DNA from: Oscillospiraceae bacterium
GTDB lineage: Bacteria; Bacillota; Clostridia; Oscillospirales; Ruminococcaceae
Assembly: GCA_029006135.1 (NCBI GenBank)
Contig: JAQXGE010000062.1
Location: 1-45,886 of the forward strand
Length of the DNA: 45,886 bases
Direction of reading: 5' to 3'
Part shown: piece after piece, positions 14,073-23,510 of the stretch
Layout of the letters: each line of letters begins with the position of its first letter
Position numbering within the stretch: the stretch's first letter is position 1
Notes under the pieces: generated by a model
Databases searched by the model: none
What the model saw: only the letters and a program-made list of their open reading frames with translations
What the model was told of the DNA's origin: nothing
Made by a program: the position numbers and the translations under genes

Positions 14073-15215
14073 ATGCCATCTGCTTTCCCAACTGTGACAG
14101 CCATTCTTGTGGCCGCCGGTGCCTCGCGCCGTATGGGCTTTGATAAGCTGAACTTTGAACTTCCAAGCGGCAAGACCGTGCTGCAGGCAAGCGTCTCCGC
14201 TTTCGATGCGCATCCCCGCATTACCAATCTGGTCTTAGTCGCAGGCGGCAACTATGACAGCTGCGCCGCCATTGCCAAAACCTGCCGCAAGCCCTGTACG
14301 GTGGTGCGCGGCGGTGCAACAAGAGCTGAGAGTGTTCGCAGCGGCCTGTCTGCCGCAGATGGCGAACTTGTGGCGATTCATGATGCGGCCCGCCCTTTTG
14401 TGAGCGAAGGCGTAATCAACGCAGCTTTGGATGCGGCGGCACTCACCGGCGCAGCGGCTCCTGCCGTTCCGGTAAAAGACACCATCAAAATCGCGTCCCA
14501 TGGCGTGGTCACGGCTACACCGGACCGGGCATCACTTTACGCTGTGCAGACCCCGCAGTGTTTCCGGAGAGAATTGTATCTCAAGGCTCTTGGTGTGGTT
14601 ACGGGCGAGAAGGCACGCGCTGTCACTGATGACTGCAGCCTTTTTGAACTGGCAGGCTTGCCGGTTCAGCTCACGGCAGGGGACTATTCAAACCTCAAAA
14701 TCACGACCCGGGAGGATTTGCCCGCCCCGGCAAAAGGAGAAAAAACCATGCGTATTGGTCACGGCTATGATGTTCATAAATTGGTTGAAAACCGCAAACT
14801 CATCCTTGGCGGGGTGGAAATCCCTTATGAAAAAGGCCTTCTCGGCCATTCGGATGCCGATGTCCTGCTTCATGCCATCTCGGATGCACTGCTCGGCGCA
14901 GCTGCGCTCGGGGACATCGGAAAGCATTTTCCTGACACGGACCCCCGCTATGAGGGTGCGGATTCCCTGATGCTTCTGCATGAAGTGGGCAATCTGCTCG
15001 CTGAGGCAGGGTATACCATCGGCAACATTGATGCCACCATCCTCTGTCAGGCACCAAAACTGGCTCCCCATATTCCCACTATGCGCAAAAATATTGCGCA
15101 GACGCTGAATCTGCCGGAAGACCGCGTGAGCGTTAAGGCTACGACCGAGGAGCATTTAGGCTTTACCGGGGAGGGCCTTGGCATCGCTGCCCACGCCGTT
15201 GCACTGATTGAGTAA
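14073..15215 (+). CDS. ispDF: Bifunctional IspD/IspF of the MEP isoprenoid pathway
   Basis: A 380-residue fusion. Residues ~1-223 are IspD (2-C-methyl-D-erythritol 4-phosphate cytidylyltransferase): [12 protein letters not shown] nucleotide loop, AIHDAARPF, and the AVQTPQCF block. Residues ~227-380 are IspF (2-C-methyl-D-erythritol 2,4-cyclodiphosphate synthase): [11 protein letters not shown] with zinc ligands Asp and His, [19 protein letters not shown], and [14 protein letters not shown]. These are steps 3 and 5 of the non-mevalonate route to isopentenyl diphosphate. GAGGTG precedes the ATG. The two enzymes are separate genes in many bacteria; fusion is known in some. Confidence 0.96.
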   Translation: MPSAFPTVTAILVAAGASRRMGFDKLNFELPSGKTVLQASVSAFDAHPRITNLVLVAGGNYDSCAAIAKTCRKPCTVVRGGATRAESVRSGLSAADGELVAIHDAARPFVSEGVINAALDAAALTGAAAPAVPVKDTIKIASHGVVTATPDRASLYAVQTPQCFRRELYLKALGVVTGEKARAVTDDCSLFELAGLPVQLTAGDYSNLKITTREDLPAPAKGEKTMRIGHGYDVHKLVENRKLILGGVEIPYEKGLLGHSDADVLLHAISDALLGAAALGDIGKHFPDTDPRYEGADSLMLLHEVGNLLAEAGYTIGNIDATILCQAPKLAPHIPTMRKNIAQTLNLPEDRVSVKATTEEHLGFTGEGLGIAAHAVALIE

Positions 15216-15244
15216 ACTGCGCGGGAAAAAATCCTCCCAACCAT

Positions 15245-15272
15245 TTGCACAGGAAAAAAACTGTGCTATACT
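15245..15272 (+). promoter_or_regulatory. Promoter of the cdaA operon
   Basis: TTGCAC (15245-15250), 16 bases, TATACT (15267-15272), about 60 bases before cdaA. A good sigma-A match. It is the only clear promoter before the long run of genes to 28825. Confidence 0.65.
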
Positions 15273-15331
15273 TAAATTTAGTAATGATCAAACGGGAATA
15301 AAGCTGGAAACGGAAGGAGGGCTGCCGCGGT

Positions 15332-16237
15332 ATGCTTCGGTTTGGTGAATTGATGGAAGCGGTTATCAGTAATTTCCGCGTGTTCGGTCTTCGCGATATC
15401 ATCGATATAGCGGTTGTTGCGCTCGCATTGTATCAGATCTTTATCTTTGCACGCAAATCCCGTGCGGGGCAGCTTGTGCGCGGCCTGATGCTTTTGCTCG
15501 CGGTTTACGCACTGGCCAATCTGCTTGAACTCCGCACGGTGCGCTGGGCGCTGACCAGCGTGATGCAGATAGGCTTTATTGCGGCAATCGTACTGTTCCA
15601 GCCGGAACTTCGCCGCACGCTGGAGCGTATAGGCCAGAGTACCAATCTCTCCAAAATCATGCTGGGAACACGGCGGCAGGACCCAACGCTGCGTGAAGCC
15701 TGGCAAAGCGCGGTGGTCGCCATCTGCGATGCAGCCGAACAGCTTTCCGATACCCGCACAGGCGCGCTCATGGTTCTTGAGCGTGCCAATAATCTTGAGG
15801 AAATTATCCGCACCGGAACGCCCCTCTCGGCAGATGTCATTCCGGAAATGCTCGGAACCATCTTTTATGAGGGAACGCCTCTGCATGATGGCGCAGTCAT
15901 TATCCGGGATGGACGCATTGTGGCGGCCGGATGTGTGCTGCCGCTGTCTAACAACCTGGAAATGGGCAAGGATATGGGCACCCGCCATCGCGCAGGCCTC
16001 GGCATGAGCGAAAATTCCGATGCCATTGTTGTGGTGGTCAGCGAGGAAACCGGCATTATTTCCCTTGCTAAAAACGGCGTCCTGATTCGCCGTCTGGATC
16101 GCCAGAATTTGTTCAATATGCTTCAGGATGAAATTATTCCGCCTGAAACAGCGGAAGAACAGCAGCCTTCTTTCATTAGCCGCATCTTTGGTAAAGGAGG
16201 TGCCGCCAGAAATGCGTCAGCAGAAACAAAACACTGA
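15332..16237 (+). CDS. cdaA: Diadenylate cyclase CdaA
   Basis: A 301-residue membrane enzyme that joins two ATP into cyclic di-AMP, which controls potassium uptake and osmotic balance. Three N-terminal helices (about residues 18-90) anchor it. The DAC domain has LHDGAVII (DGA near 187) and TRHRAGLGMSE (RHR near 218), the two catalytic motifs. The long C-terminus is polar. GGAAGGAGGG lies about ten bases before the ATG. The regulator gene cdaR overlaps its end by 26 bases, the usual arrangement. Confidence 0.95.
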   Translation: MLRFGELMEAVISNFRVFGLRDIIDIAVVALALYQIFIFARKSRAGQLVRGLMLLLAVYALANLLELRTVRWALTSVMQIGFIAAIVLFQPELRRTLERIGQSTNLSKIMLGTRRQDPTLREAWQSAVVAICDAAEQLSDTRTGALMVLERANNLEEIIRTGTPLSADVIPEMLGTIFYEGTPLHDGAVIIRDGRIVAAGCVLPLSNNLEMGKDMGTRHRAGLGMSENSDAIVVVVSEETGIISLAKNGVLIRRLDRQNLFNMLQDEIIPPETAEEQQPSFISRIFGKGGAARNASAETKH

Positions 16238-17510
16238 GCCTGCACCCAAAAAAACGAACACGCTGTGGGATAACCGTGCGTTCCTTATGGTTCTTTCGGT
16301 TGTCTCGGCTATCCTGATATGGATGATTGTCACGATGTATTTCGACCCGCAGGGCAGCGTGACCATTACAGATGCCACGGTTAATTTCAGCTATCAGTCC
16401 ACCAATTACACTTCGCTTGGCCTTGATATTGTCGATATGTCCGATGCGGGCAACGTTCGCGTTCAGGTGGACGGCAACGGCACGGTGATCGGCAACCTGA
16501 CGGCAGCGGATATCATGGTATATCCCCAGTACTCCAACGTTAAAGGCCCCGGCGAGACCACACTGAAACTTGAAGCTCGTATTATCAACAGTGATTACAA
16601 TAATATGGGAATCAAGCTGACGGTTCTGCGCCCCACAAGCGTCAGAGTCGTTTTTGATACCGTGTCGGAAAAGACCTTTCCTGTAACGCAGGATACCTCC
16701 GGCATCACAATCGCGGATGGGTTCACTCTCAACGGTGTCTCTACGGTGCCTGCAGAAGTTACGCTCAGCGGTCCGACCAGCGAACTCGAACAGATTGCCT
16801 CGGTTGTGGCACCTGTCACCACAGAAGAAATCCTCTCGGATTCAATGACGGTTCGCTCTGCCCTTGAACTGCGCGATGCAAACGGGAACGTTTTGACGCC
16901 GCAGTATACCACGATGGACAATGACGTGGCGAGTGTGACACTGAATGTTTATCAGGTACGGGAACTGCCGCTGTCTGTCGCATTCATCAATACGCCCAAC
17001 AACTTTGATGAGAGCAGTCTCAGTTATTCGCTGAGCGTTCCCACGCTGCGCGTGGCCGGTCCCGCCAAGATTGTCGGGCCGCTGAATGAGCTGAGCGTTG
17101 TTGCCTTTGACCTGGGCCGTGAATTTACCTTTGACAGAGACTACCAGAAAAATATTGAACTGCCAAATGGTGTTGTCTCACTCGATGGCGTTTCCACCGT
17201 GACAATTCAGTTTGACACCACAAAGATGGCGTCCCGGACCTTCAGCGTCTCCAATCTCCGTCCGGTGAACGTGCCCAGCACCATCAATCTGGATGTGCTT
17301 ACCACGGTCATCCGCAACGTTACGGTCTACGGCCCGGCGGATGAAATGGAGGAGCTTTCGGCGGACAGCATTCTTGCTCAGATTGACTGCCAGGATTTGA
17401 CAGTCACCTCCGGCCAGCAGACCATCCCGGTCAGTATTCAAATCCCATCTTCCAGCCGCATTTTTGCGGTGGGAAATTACACCGTGCAGTGCGAAGTCAC
17501 TGCTCAGTAA
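16212..17510 (+). CDS. cdaR: CdaA regulator, YbbR-domain protein
   Basis: A 432-residue protein with one transmembrane segment (about 22-40, AFLMVLSVVSAILIWMIV) and then several extracytoplasmic YbbR repeats of ~80 residues, each with a strand-rich pattern ending in P-x-x-V-x-V-x-GP (for example EVTLSGPTSELE and TLRVAGPAKIVG). CdaR binds CdaA and adjusts its activity. The start at 16212 follows AAAGGAGG and overlaps cdaA; a further upstream in-frame ATG is less likely. In many Firmicutes glmM follows; here an FAD oxidoreductase does. Confidence 0.92.
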   Translation: MRQQKQNTEPAPKKTNTLWDNRAFLMVLSVVSAILIWMIVTMYFDPQGSVTITDATVNFSYQSTNYTSLGLDIVDMSDAGNVRVQVDGNGTVIGNLTAADIMVYPQYSNVKGPGETTLKLEARIINSDYNNMGIKLTVLRPTSVRVVFDTVSEKTFPVTQDTSGITIADGFTLNGVSTVPAEVTLSGPTSELEQIASVVAPVTTEEILSDSMTVRSALELRDANGNVLTPQYTTMDNDVASVTLNVYQVRELPLSVAFINTPNNFDESSLSYSLSVPTLRVAGPAKIVGPLNELSVVAFDLGREFTFDRDYQKNIELPNGVVSLDGVSTVTIQFDTTKMASRTFSVSNLRPVNVPSTINLDVLTTVIRNVTVYGPADEMEELSADSILAQIDCQDLTVTSGQQTIPVSIQIPSSSRIFAVGNYTVQCEVTAQ

Positions 17511-17519
17511 GGAACGCCT

Positions 17520-19124
17520 ATGATTCTTGTCCGCAATATCCGCCTGCCGCTGTCCTGCCCGGATCCCGAACAGGAGGCGGTGCGGCGGGCCTGTAAGATT
17601 CTGCGTCTGCCGCTGCGCAAGGCGGCAAACGCGGGAGTGTCAAAACTTTCGGTGGATGCCCGGCACGGCACACCTGTGCTGGTGTATACCATCGCCATCA
17701 CGCTCAATGACGAGGGTGAGGAATCGGCTTTGGCCGGGGCCTCGCCCTGTGTCTGTTTCACGCGCCGGCCGGAATTTTCTTTCTCGCAGGGCCAAACGCC
17801 GCTGCTTCACCGCCCTGTGGTGGTGGGCCTTGGCCCCGCAGGACTTTTTGCGGCGCTTGTGCTGGCCCGCGGCGGATTCCGCCCGCTTGTGCTGGAACGC
17901 GGCCCGGCGCTGGAACGCCGCGTGGAGCAGGTCGAACACTTTGAGCGCACGGGGGAACTTGACCCTAATGCGAACATTCAATTCGGCGAGGGCGGGGCCG
18001 GAACATTCTCGGACGGCAAACTCACGACCCGGGTGGGTGACCCGCTGTGCGGCTATGTGACCGAAACCTTCTTGCGCCACGGCGCGCCCGAGGACATCGC
18101 GTGGCGGCAAAAGCCTCATGTGGGCACTGACCTTTTGCGCGGCGTTATTGCAAGTATCCGCTCTGAAATCGAAGAACTGGGCGGAGAAGTCCTTTTTAAT
18201 ACCGCTCTCACGGGGCTAAAGACCCGCGGCGGGGTTCTGGAAGGAATTTCCACAACCGCCGGCGAGATTGCCTGTGACAGGCTGATTCTTGCCGTCGGAC
18301 ACAGCGCCCGTGATACGTTCTTTATGCTCCGCACCGAAGGACTGCCGCTTGCCTGCAAACCGTTTTCGATAGGGTTCCGCGCCGAGCATTTGCAGGAAGA
18401 AATCGACCGCAGCCTGTATCATGCGGCAGCGGGGCACCCGGCACTTCCAAAAGGGGAATACCAGCTCAGTCAAAAGGTGGGCAGCCGGTGTGTATATACT
18501 TTTTGTATGTGTCCCGGCGGGCAGGTCTGCGCCGCTGCCAGCGAGGAGGGCGGCGTGGTGACCAACGGAATGAGTTACCACGCACGGGATGGCCGCAACG
18601 CCAACGCGGCCGTGGTTGTCAGTGTGGACGGGAGTGATTTTGGCGAAGATCCCACTGAAGCAGTGGCGTTCCAGCGCCGTCTCGAACAGGCTGCCTACCG
18701 CGCCGGCGGCGGGGCCTACCGCGCACCGGCTGAGACGGTTCAGAGCTTTCTGGAGGGACGCGGACAGCTGGAACTCGGCCGTGTTCAGCCCACATACCCC
18801 CGCGGCGTGACCCCCTGTGATTTGGGCGGGCTTCTGCCCGATGAATTGGCATCGGACCTACGCACCGGGCTGCGGGCGTTCGGCGGCAAACTGGCCGCTT
18901 ACCGCGCGCCCGATGCCGTGCTGACGGGCCTTGAAACAAGAACATCCAGCCCCGTGCGTCTGCTGCGTGCAGAAAATCTGCAATGCGTTTCGCTCCCCGG
19001 CCTGTACCCTTGCGGTGAGGGCGCCGGATATGCCGGCGGCATTATGACCGCCGCTGTGGATGGTGTGCGCTGTGCGGCTGCTCTCATGCAGGACTGCGCT
19101 CCGGCACGGACAGAAGAAAATTGA
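17520..19124 (+). CDS. FAD-dependent oxidoreductase of the uncharacterised NAD(P)/FAD protein family
   Basis: A 534-residue protein. After an ~85-residue N-terminal domain there is a Rossmann dinucleotide motif VVVGLGPAGLFAALVLARGG (G-x-G-x-x-G at ~103-108), then LERG, a FGEGGAGTFSDGKLTTR block and a C-terminal LYPCGEGAGYAGGIMTAAVDG that holds the second FAD contact. This is the pattern of a widespread clostridial flavoprotein (COG2509-like) of unknown substrate. It lies nine bases after cdaR with AAGGA before the ATG, so it belongs to the same operon. GC content is among the highest in the window. Confidence 0.85.
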   Translation: MILVRNIRLPLSCPDPEQEAVRRACKILRLPLRKAANAGVSKLSVDARHGTPVLVYTIAITLNDEGEESALAGASPCVCFTRRPEFSFSQGQTPLLHRPVVVGLGPAGLFAALVLARGGFRPLVLERGPALERRVEQVEHFERTGELDPNANIQFGEGGAGTFSDGKLTTRVGDPLCGYVTETFLRHGAPEDIAWRQKPHVGTDLLRGVIASIRSEIEELGGEVLFNTALTGLKTRGGVLEGISTTAGEIACDRLILAVGHSARDTFFMLRTEGLPLACKPFSIGFRAEHLQEEIDRSLYHAAAGHPALPKGEYQLSQKVGSRCVYTFCMCPGGQVCAAASEEGGVVTNGMSYHARDGRNANAAVVVSVDGSDFGEDPTEAVAFQRRLEQAAYRAGGGAYRAPAETVQSFLEGRGQLELGRVQPTYPRGVTPCDLGGLLPDELASDLRTGLRAFGGKLAAYRAPDAVLTGLETRTSSPVRLLRAENLQCVSLPGLYPCGEGAGYAGGIMTAAVDGVRCAAALMQDCAPARTEEN

Positions 19125-19248
19125 GAAGTTATCGATGAGGTTCGCGGCGGGAAGATTCGCGGCGAACAAAAATCAGAAAAAGCAATGCTCTGCAAAAAGG
19201 GTTTCGGGAGTGATTTCGACTCGGCCGGGCAGAAAGGAAGTAACAGTC

Positions 19249-21294
19249 ATGAATTACCGTGCCTGGCAGGTAAAAAAAGCTGATGAAGCGGGGGAACAGG
19301 CTCTTACGGCGGCGGGCTGCGGCCCACTGCTTGCGCGTGTGCTGTCTGCCCGCGGCATCAATACGCCTCAGGCAGCGGCACAGTGTCTGGATGAACAGGC
19401 TCCGCTCTCCGACCCGTTTCTTATGAAGGATATGGACCGCGCCGCTGAGCGGATTCATGCAGCCATCGAAAACGATGAACCTATCGTGATTTTCGGCGAC
19501 TATGACGTGGACGGCGTCTCCGCTACGGCCATCCTCTATGAGTGCCTGACCAACTTGGGTGCGCAGGTGCGCTGTAAGCTGCCCAGCCGATCCGGCGGCG
19601 GATACGGCATCACAAAAGAAGCATTGGACGCACTGGCGGCCAAAGGCTATACGCTGGTCGTTACGGTGGATAACGGTATTTCCGCAGTACAGGAGGCGGC
19701 CCATGCGAAGGAACTCGGGGTAGACCTTGTCATTACGGACCACCATCTTCCGCCCGAAACACTGCCTGATGCAGTCGCTGTAGTGGACCCCAAGCGCTTA
19801 GATGACGAAAGCCCTTTCAAGGATCTGTGCGGTGCGGGGGTAGCGTTCAAACTCTGTGCGGCGCTGGAAGGCTGCGATGACCCCGCCGAACTGCTTGAGC
19901 CGTTTGGGGAACTTGCGGCGCTCGGCACCATTGCAGATGTCATGCCGCTGGTAGGGGAAAACCGTACCATCGTGCGGGAGGGACTGTCTGTCCTTCAGGA
20001 TACCATGCGCCCCGGCCTGCAGGCACTTATGGAGAACGCAGGCTGTGCGGGCAAACCGATTACGGCAGAGACTGTAAGCTACACCTTGGCACCCCGTCTC
20101 AATGCGGCGGGGCGGATGGATTCTGCCTCGGTCGCACTCAAGCTGCTTTTGTGTGAGAACGAGGAGCAGGCGGCAGGGATTGCGGCACGCCTTTCGGAAA
20201 TTAACGCCGACCGCCAGCACACCGAACAGCAGATTACGGCTGCTGCGCTGGAAAAGCTTGCCGCCGATCCCGCCCGTACCCATGACAGGGTGATTGTTGT
20301 GGCAGGGGAGGGCTGGCATCCCGGCGTCATCGGCATTGTGGCCAGCCGTCTGATGGAACGCTATGGCCGCCCGGTCATTGTGATTTCGACAGAAAACGGG
20401 GAGGGCCGCGGCAGCGGACGCGCCCCCGGTTCCTTTAATCTCCATGCTGGTCTGTGCGCCTGCGCACCCTGCCTGATTCGCTACGGCGGGCACGCGGCGG
20501 CAGCAGGCCTGACCATTGAAGAAGAAAAAATCGGTGTTTTCCGCAAGGCAATCAATGATTGGGCTGCGCGGGAGTATCCCGTTCCCAAACCGGCGGCATT
20601 GTCCATCGATGCAGAGGTTCGGATTGCGGAACTGACAGTTGGTGCAGTGCAGCAGCTTTCCCGGCTGGAACCCTTTGGCGGCGGGAATCCCGTCCCTCGG
20701 CTCGTTATCCGCAATGCGGTGGTGGACGGTATCTGGCCGCTTGGCAATGAGGGGCGGCATTCCCGCATCCGGCTGCGGCAGGGCAATGCGGTCTGCTTCG
20801 TTTCACTGTTTGGTACGCCGCCCGATGATTTGCCTTACCGGGTCGGCATGATGGTGGAGGCCGTTGTGGAGGTAAGTATCTTCCAGGGCCGCGGCAACCC
20901 CATGGTATCGGCACACTGCAAAGCCATTCGGCCTGCGGAACTTGGCAATGCGCCCAGCGAGCAGGCGGCTTGGTTTGAGGCACTGCTGGCCGGCACGGCA
21001 ATGCCGTACAGCGAACGTGCGGCTAACCTGCCCACAAGGGCGGAGACGGCCGCCGTCTATCGGATGATCCGTTCCGGCAATGTGTTTGCGGAGGATCTTC
21101 AGCCGGTCTTTGCCGCCGCAGGGCCGCAGAATACCGGAAAAACGCTCGCAAGTATCACGGCATTGCAGGAACTGGGGCTGATTGAACAGCAGGGAAGCAG
21201 ACTCTTGCCTGTGGCGGTCAGTGAAAAGAAGGACCTTGCCAGTGCGCCAATTTTGAAAAAACTCGCCGAACCGGACGGTGATCAACCGGAATGA
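19249..21294 (+). CDS. recJ: Single-stranded-DNA exonuclease RecJ
   Basis: A 681-residue 5'-3' exonuclease of the DHH family used in recombination and repair. Motifs: GDYDVDGVSA (D84 region), VTVDNGIS, the DHH triad itself at 164-166 (ITDHHLPP), AAGRMDSASV, HPGVIGIVASRL and GGHAAAAGLTI of the DHHA1 domain. An OB-fold and ~110 extra C-terminal residues follow. The start at 19249 follows AAAGGAAG; an open frame extends 63 codons upstream through the end of the previous gene but lacks signals. The 124 bases between the FAD gene and recJ hold no other gene. Confidence 0.95.
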   Translation: MNYRAWQVKKADEAGEQALTAAGCGPLLARVLSARGINTPQAAAQCLDEQAPLSDPFLMKDMDRAAERIHAAIENDEPIVIFGDYDVDGVSATAILYECLTNLGAQVRCKLPSRSGGGYGITKEALDALAAKGYTLVVTVDNGISAVQEAAHAKELGVDLVITDHHLPPETLPDAVAVVDPKRLDDESPFKDLCGAGVAFKLCAALEGCDDPAELLEPFGELAALGTIADVMPLVGENRTIVREGLSVLQDTMRPGLQALMENAGCAGKPITAETVSYTLAPRLNAAGRMDSASVALKLLLCENEEQAAGIAARLSEINADRQHTEQQITAAALEKLAADPARTHDRVIVVAGEGWHPGVIGIVASRLMERYGRPVIVISTENGEGRGSGRAPGSFNLHAGLCACAPCLIRYGGHAAAAGLTIEEEKIGVFRKAINDWAAREYPVPKPAALSIDAEVRIAELTVGAVQQLSRLEPFGGGNPVPRLVIRNAVVDGIWPLGNEGRHSRIRLRQGNAVCFVSLFGTPPDDLPYRVGMMVEAVVEVSIFQGRGNPMVSAHCKAIRPAELGNAPSEQAAWFEALLAGTAMPYSERAANLPTRAETAAVYRMIRSGNVFAEDLQPVFAAAGPQNTGKTLASITALQELGLIEQQGSRLLPVAVSEKKDLASAPILKKLAEPDGDQPE

Positions 21295-21307
21295 GCCGGA
21301 ATTTTGA

Positions 21308-23506
21308 ATGGATCTGGGGATGATGGAAATGTCTGAACAAGCAAAGCAAGCGCCTACCAGCTATGAAGCGCTCAAGCACGACCTGGTTGCCAGCGGACGC
21401 GCCTACGATTTTGACATGATTGACAAGGCCTACACGCTGGCCAATACGGCCCATGCGGGGCAGTTCCGCCGCAGCGGTGAGGCGTATATCTGCCACCCGA
21501 TCAGCGTGGCGCAGATTCTTGTGGAACTGGGCATGGACAGTGAGAGCATCGCGGCCGCCCTTATGCACGATGTGGCGGAAGATACCGCTGTGACGATTGA
21601 GGAAATCCGTCAGAAATTCGGCGCAGAAGTGGCACTTTTGGTGGACGGCGTGACCAAGCTGACCCAAATCAAATTCTCCAACGTCGAGGACCGCAAAGCG
21701 GAGAACTTGCGCAAAATGCTCCTGGCCATGAGTCAGGATGTCCGGGTCATGATTATCAAGCTGTGCGACCGACTGCACAATATGCGCACCGGTGATGCCT
21801 GGCCCGAGCAGAAGCGGCGCGACAAAGCACTCGAGACGATGGAAGTCTACGCACCCATTGCGCACCGGCTTGGCATCTCCAACATCAAGGAAGAATTGGA
21901 GGACCGCAGCCTTCGCTATCTGGACCCCGTGGGCTATGAGAATATCCGTGTTCTGCTCAACGAGCATGGGGACGACTTCCTCAACGGTGTCTGCGCAACC
22001 ATCCGCGAACATCTGGAGGAAAACGGCATCCACAACGCCACCATCCGTCACCGCGTCAAGAGCATCTACGGCATCTACCGCAAGATGTATATGCAGAATA
22101 AGGACTTTGAGGAAATCTATGATATCTATGCGGTCCGCATCATCATTGACAGCGTGGCCGAGTGCTACACGGCGCTGGGATTGATTCATGATATGTATCA
22201 CCCGCTGCCCAACCGGTTTAAGGACTATATCTCCACGCCCAAACCCAACGGCTATCAGAGCCTGCACACCACGGTCATTGGCCGTGAGGCGATTCCCTTT
22301 GAAGTACAGATTCGCACCCACGACATGGACCGCAACGCGGAATACGGCATTGCGGCGCACTGGAAATATAAGGCAGGTCTTACCAGCGGCGGCAATGAGC
22401 CTCTGGATGAGCGTCTTGCGTGGGTGCGCCAGCTGCTGGAAAGCCAGCGCACCAGCATTGATGCAACTGACCTGCTCAGCGACATCAAGTCGGACCTTCT
22501 GCCCGAGGAAGTTTTTGCGTTCACCCCGCGCGGTGATGTAATCAATCTGCCCGCAGGCGCTACGGTTATTGACTTTGCCTATGCCATCCACTCCGCAGTT
22601 GGCAACCGCATGGTTGGTGCTAAGGTGAACAACCGCATTGTGCCAATCGACCATCAGATTGTTACCGGCGAAATCATCGAGATCATCACGGGCCCTGAAA
22701 ACCGCGGGCCTTCCCGTGACTGGCTGAATATCGTCAAGACGAGCGAAGCCAAGAACAAAATCCGCAACTGGTTCAAGAAGGAACGCCGGGAGGAAAACAT
22801 CGCCGAGGGCAAGGACGCGTTTGAAAAGGAACTGCGCCGCAACATGATGACCATCCCGCCGGAAAAGCAGAAGGAATTTCTCTCCAACCTCGCCCGCCGC
22901 AACCACTGCAATACGGTGGAGGAGATGTATGCCGCCATCGGCTACGGCGGACTTCAGATGGCCCGGATTCTGCCCAAACTCAAAGAGGAATACGCCAAAC
23001 TCAAGGCCAGCGAGCCCAAAATGGTGCCGACAGTAGACCTGCGCCGCGTCCATTCCTCTGACGGCGTCATTGTGGAGGGGATTGATAACTGCCCCATCAA
23101 GTTCGCCAAATGCTGCTCTCCGCTGCCCGGAGATGAGATTGTAGGCTTTGTCACCCGCGGATTTGGCGTGTCCATTCACAAGAGGGACTGCGCAAACGCA
23201 CAGCAGAGTATGAAAAACCCCGAAAATGCGGAGCGCTGGGTTCGTGCTTACTGGGCCGATGATGCAAAGGAAAATTACAAGGCAACGATTGAAATGGTCT
23301 GTATGGACCGCGCAAACCTTGTTTCGGACATTGCACTGGCATTGGGCGATATGCGTGTGCCGATTTACTCTCTGACTGCCCGCGCTGCCGACCAGGGCCG
23401 CGCCCGGATGAGCGTTACGGTTGGCATCAACAACACGGAACACCTGAATAATGTAGTTGCACGCCTGAAAAAAGTTAAGGATGTCATGAGCGTGACCCGG
23501 AGCTGA
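21308..23506 (+). CDS. relA: Bifunctional (p)ppGpp synthetase/hydrolase (Rel/SpoT)
   Basis: A 732-residue stringent-response enzyme that makes and breaks (p)ppGpp. Domains: HD hydrolase (about 25-180) with HDVAEDT and LCDRLHNMRT, showing an intact hydrolase; synthetase (about 225-340) with YGIYRKMY, FKDYISTPKPNGYQSLHTT and EVQIRT; TGS domain (about 395-455, VFAFTPRGDVINLP); a helical/zinc-finger region (FAKCCSPLPGDEIVGF); and a C-terminal ACT domain. It lies 13 bases after recJ, the common clostridial order. The start may be 21308 or the ATG at 21326. Confidence 0.96.
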   Translation: MDLGMMEMSEQAKQAPTSYEALKHDLVASGRAYDFDMIDKAYTLANTAHAGQFRRSGEAYICHPISVAQILVELGMDSESIAAALMHDVAEDTAVTIEEIRQKFGAEVALLVDGVTKLTQIKFSNVEDRKAENLRKMLLAMSQDVRVMIIKLCDRLHNMRTGDAWPEQKRRDKALETMEVYAPIAHRLGISNIKEELEDRSLRYLDPVGYENIRVLLNEHGDDFLNGVCATIREHLEENGIHNATIRHRVKSIYGIYRKMYMQNKDFEEIYDIYAVRIIIDSVAECYTALGLIHDMYHPLPNRFKDYISTPKPNGYQSLHTTVIGREAIPFEVQIRTHDMDRNAEYGIAAHWKYKAGLTSGGNEPLDERLAWVRQLLESQRTSIDATDLLSDIKSDLLPEEVFAFTPRGDVINLPAGATVIDFAYAIHSAVGNRMVGAKVNNRIVPIDHQIVTGEIIEIITGPENRGPSRDWLNIVKTSEAKNKIRNWFKKERREENIAEGKDAFEKELRRNMMTIPPEKQKEFLSNLARRNHCNTVEEMYAAIGYGGLQMARILPKLKEEYAKLKASEPKMVPTVDLRRVHSSDGVIVEGIDNCPIKFAKCCSPLPGDEIVGFVTRGFGVSIHKRDCANAQQSMKNPENAERWVRAYWADDAKENYKATIEMVCMDRANLVSDIALALGDMRVPIYSLTARAADQGRARMSVTVGINNTEHLNNVVARLKKVKDVMSVTRS

Positions 23507-23510
23507 CAAT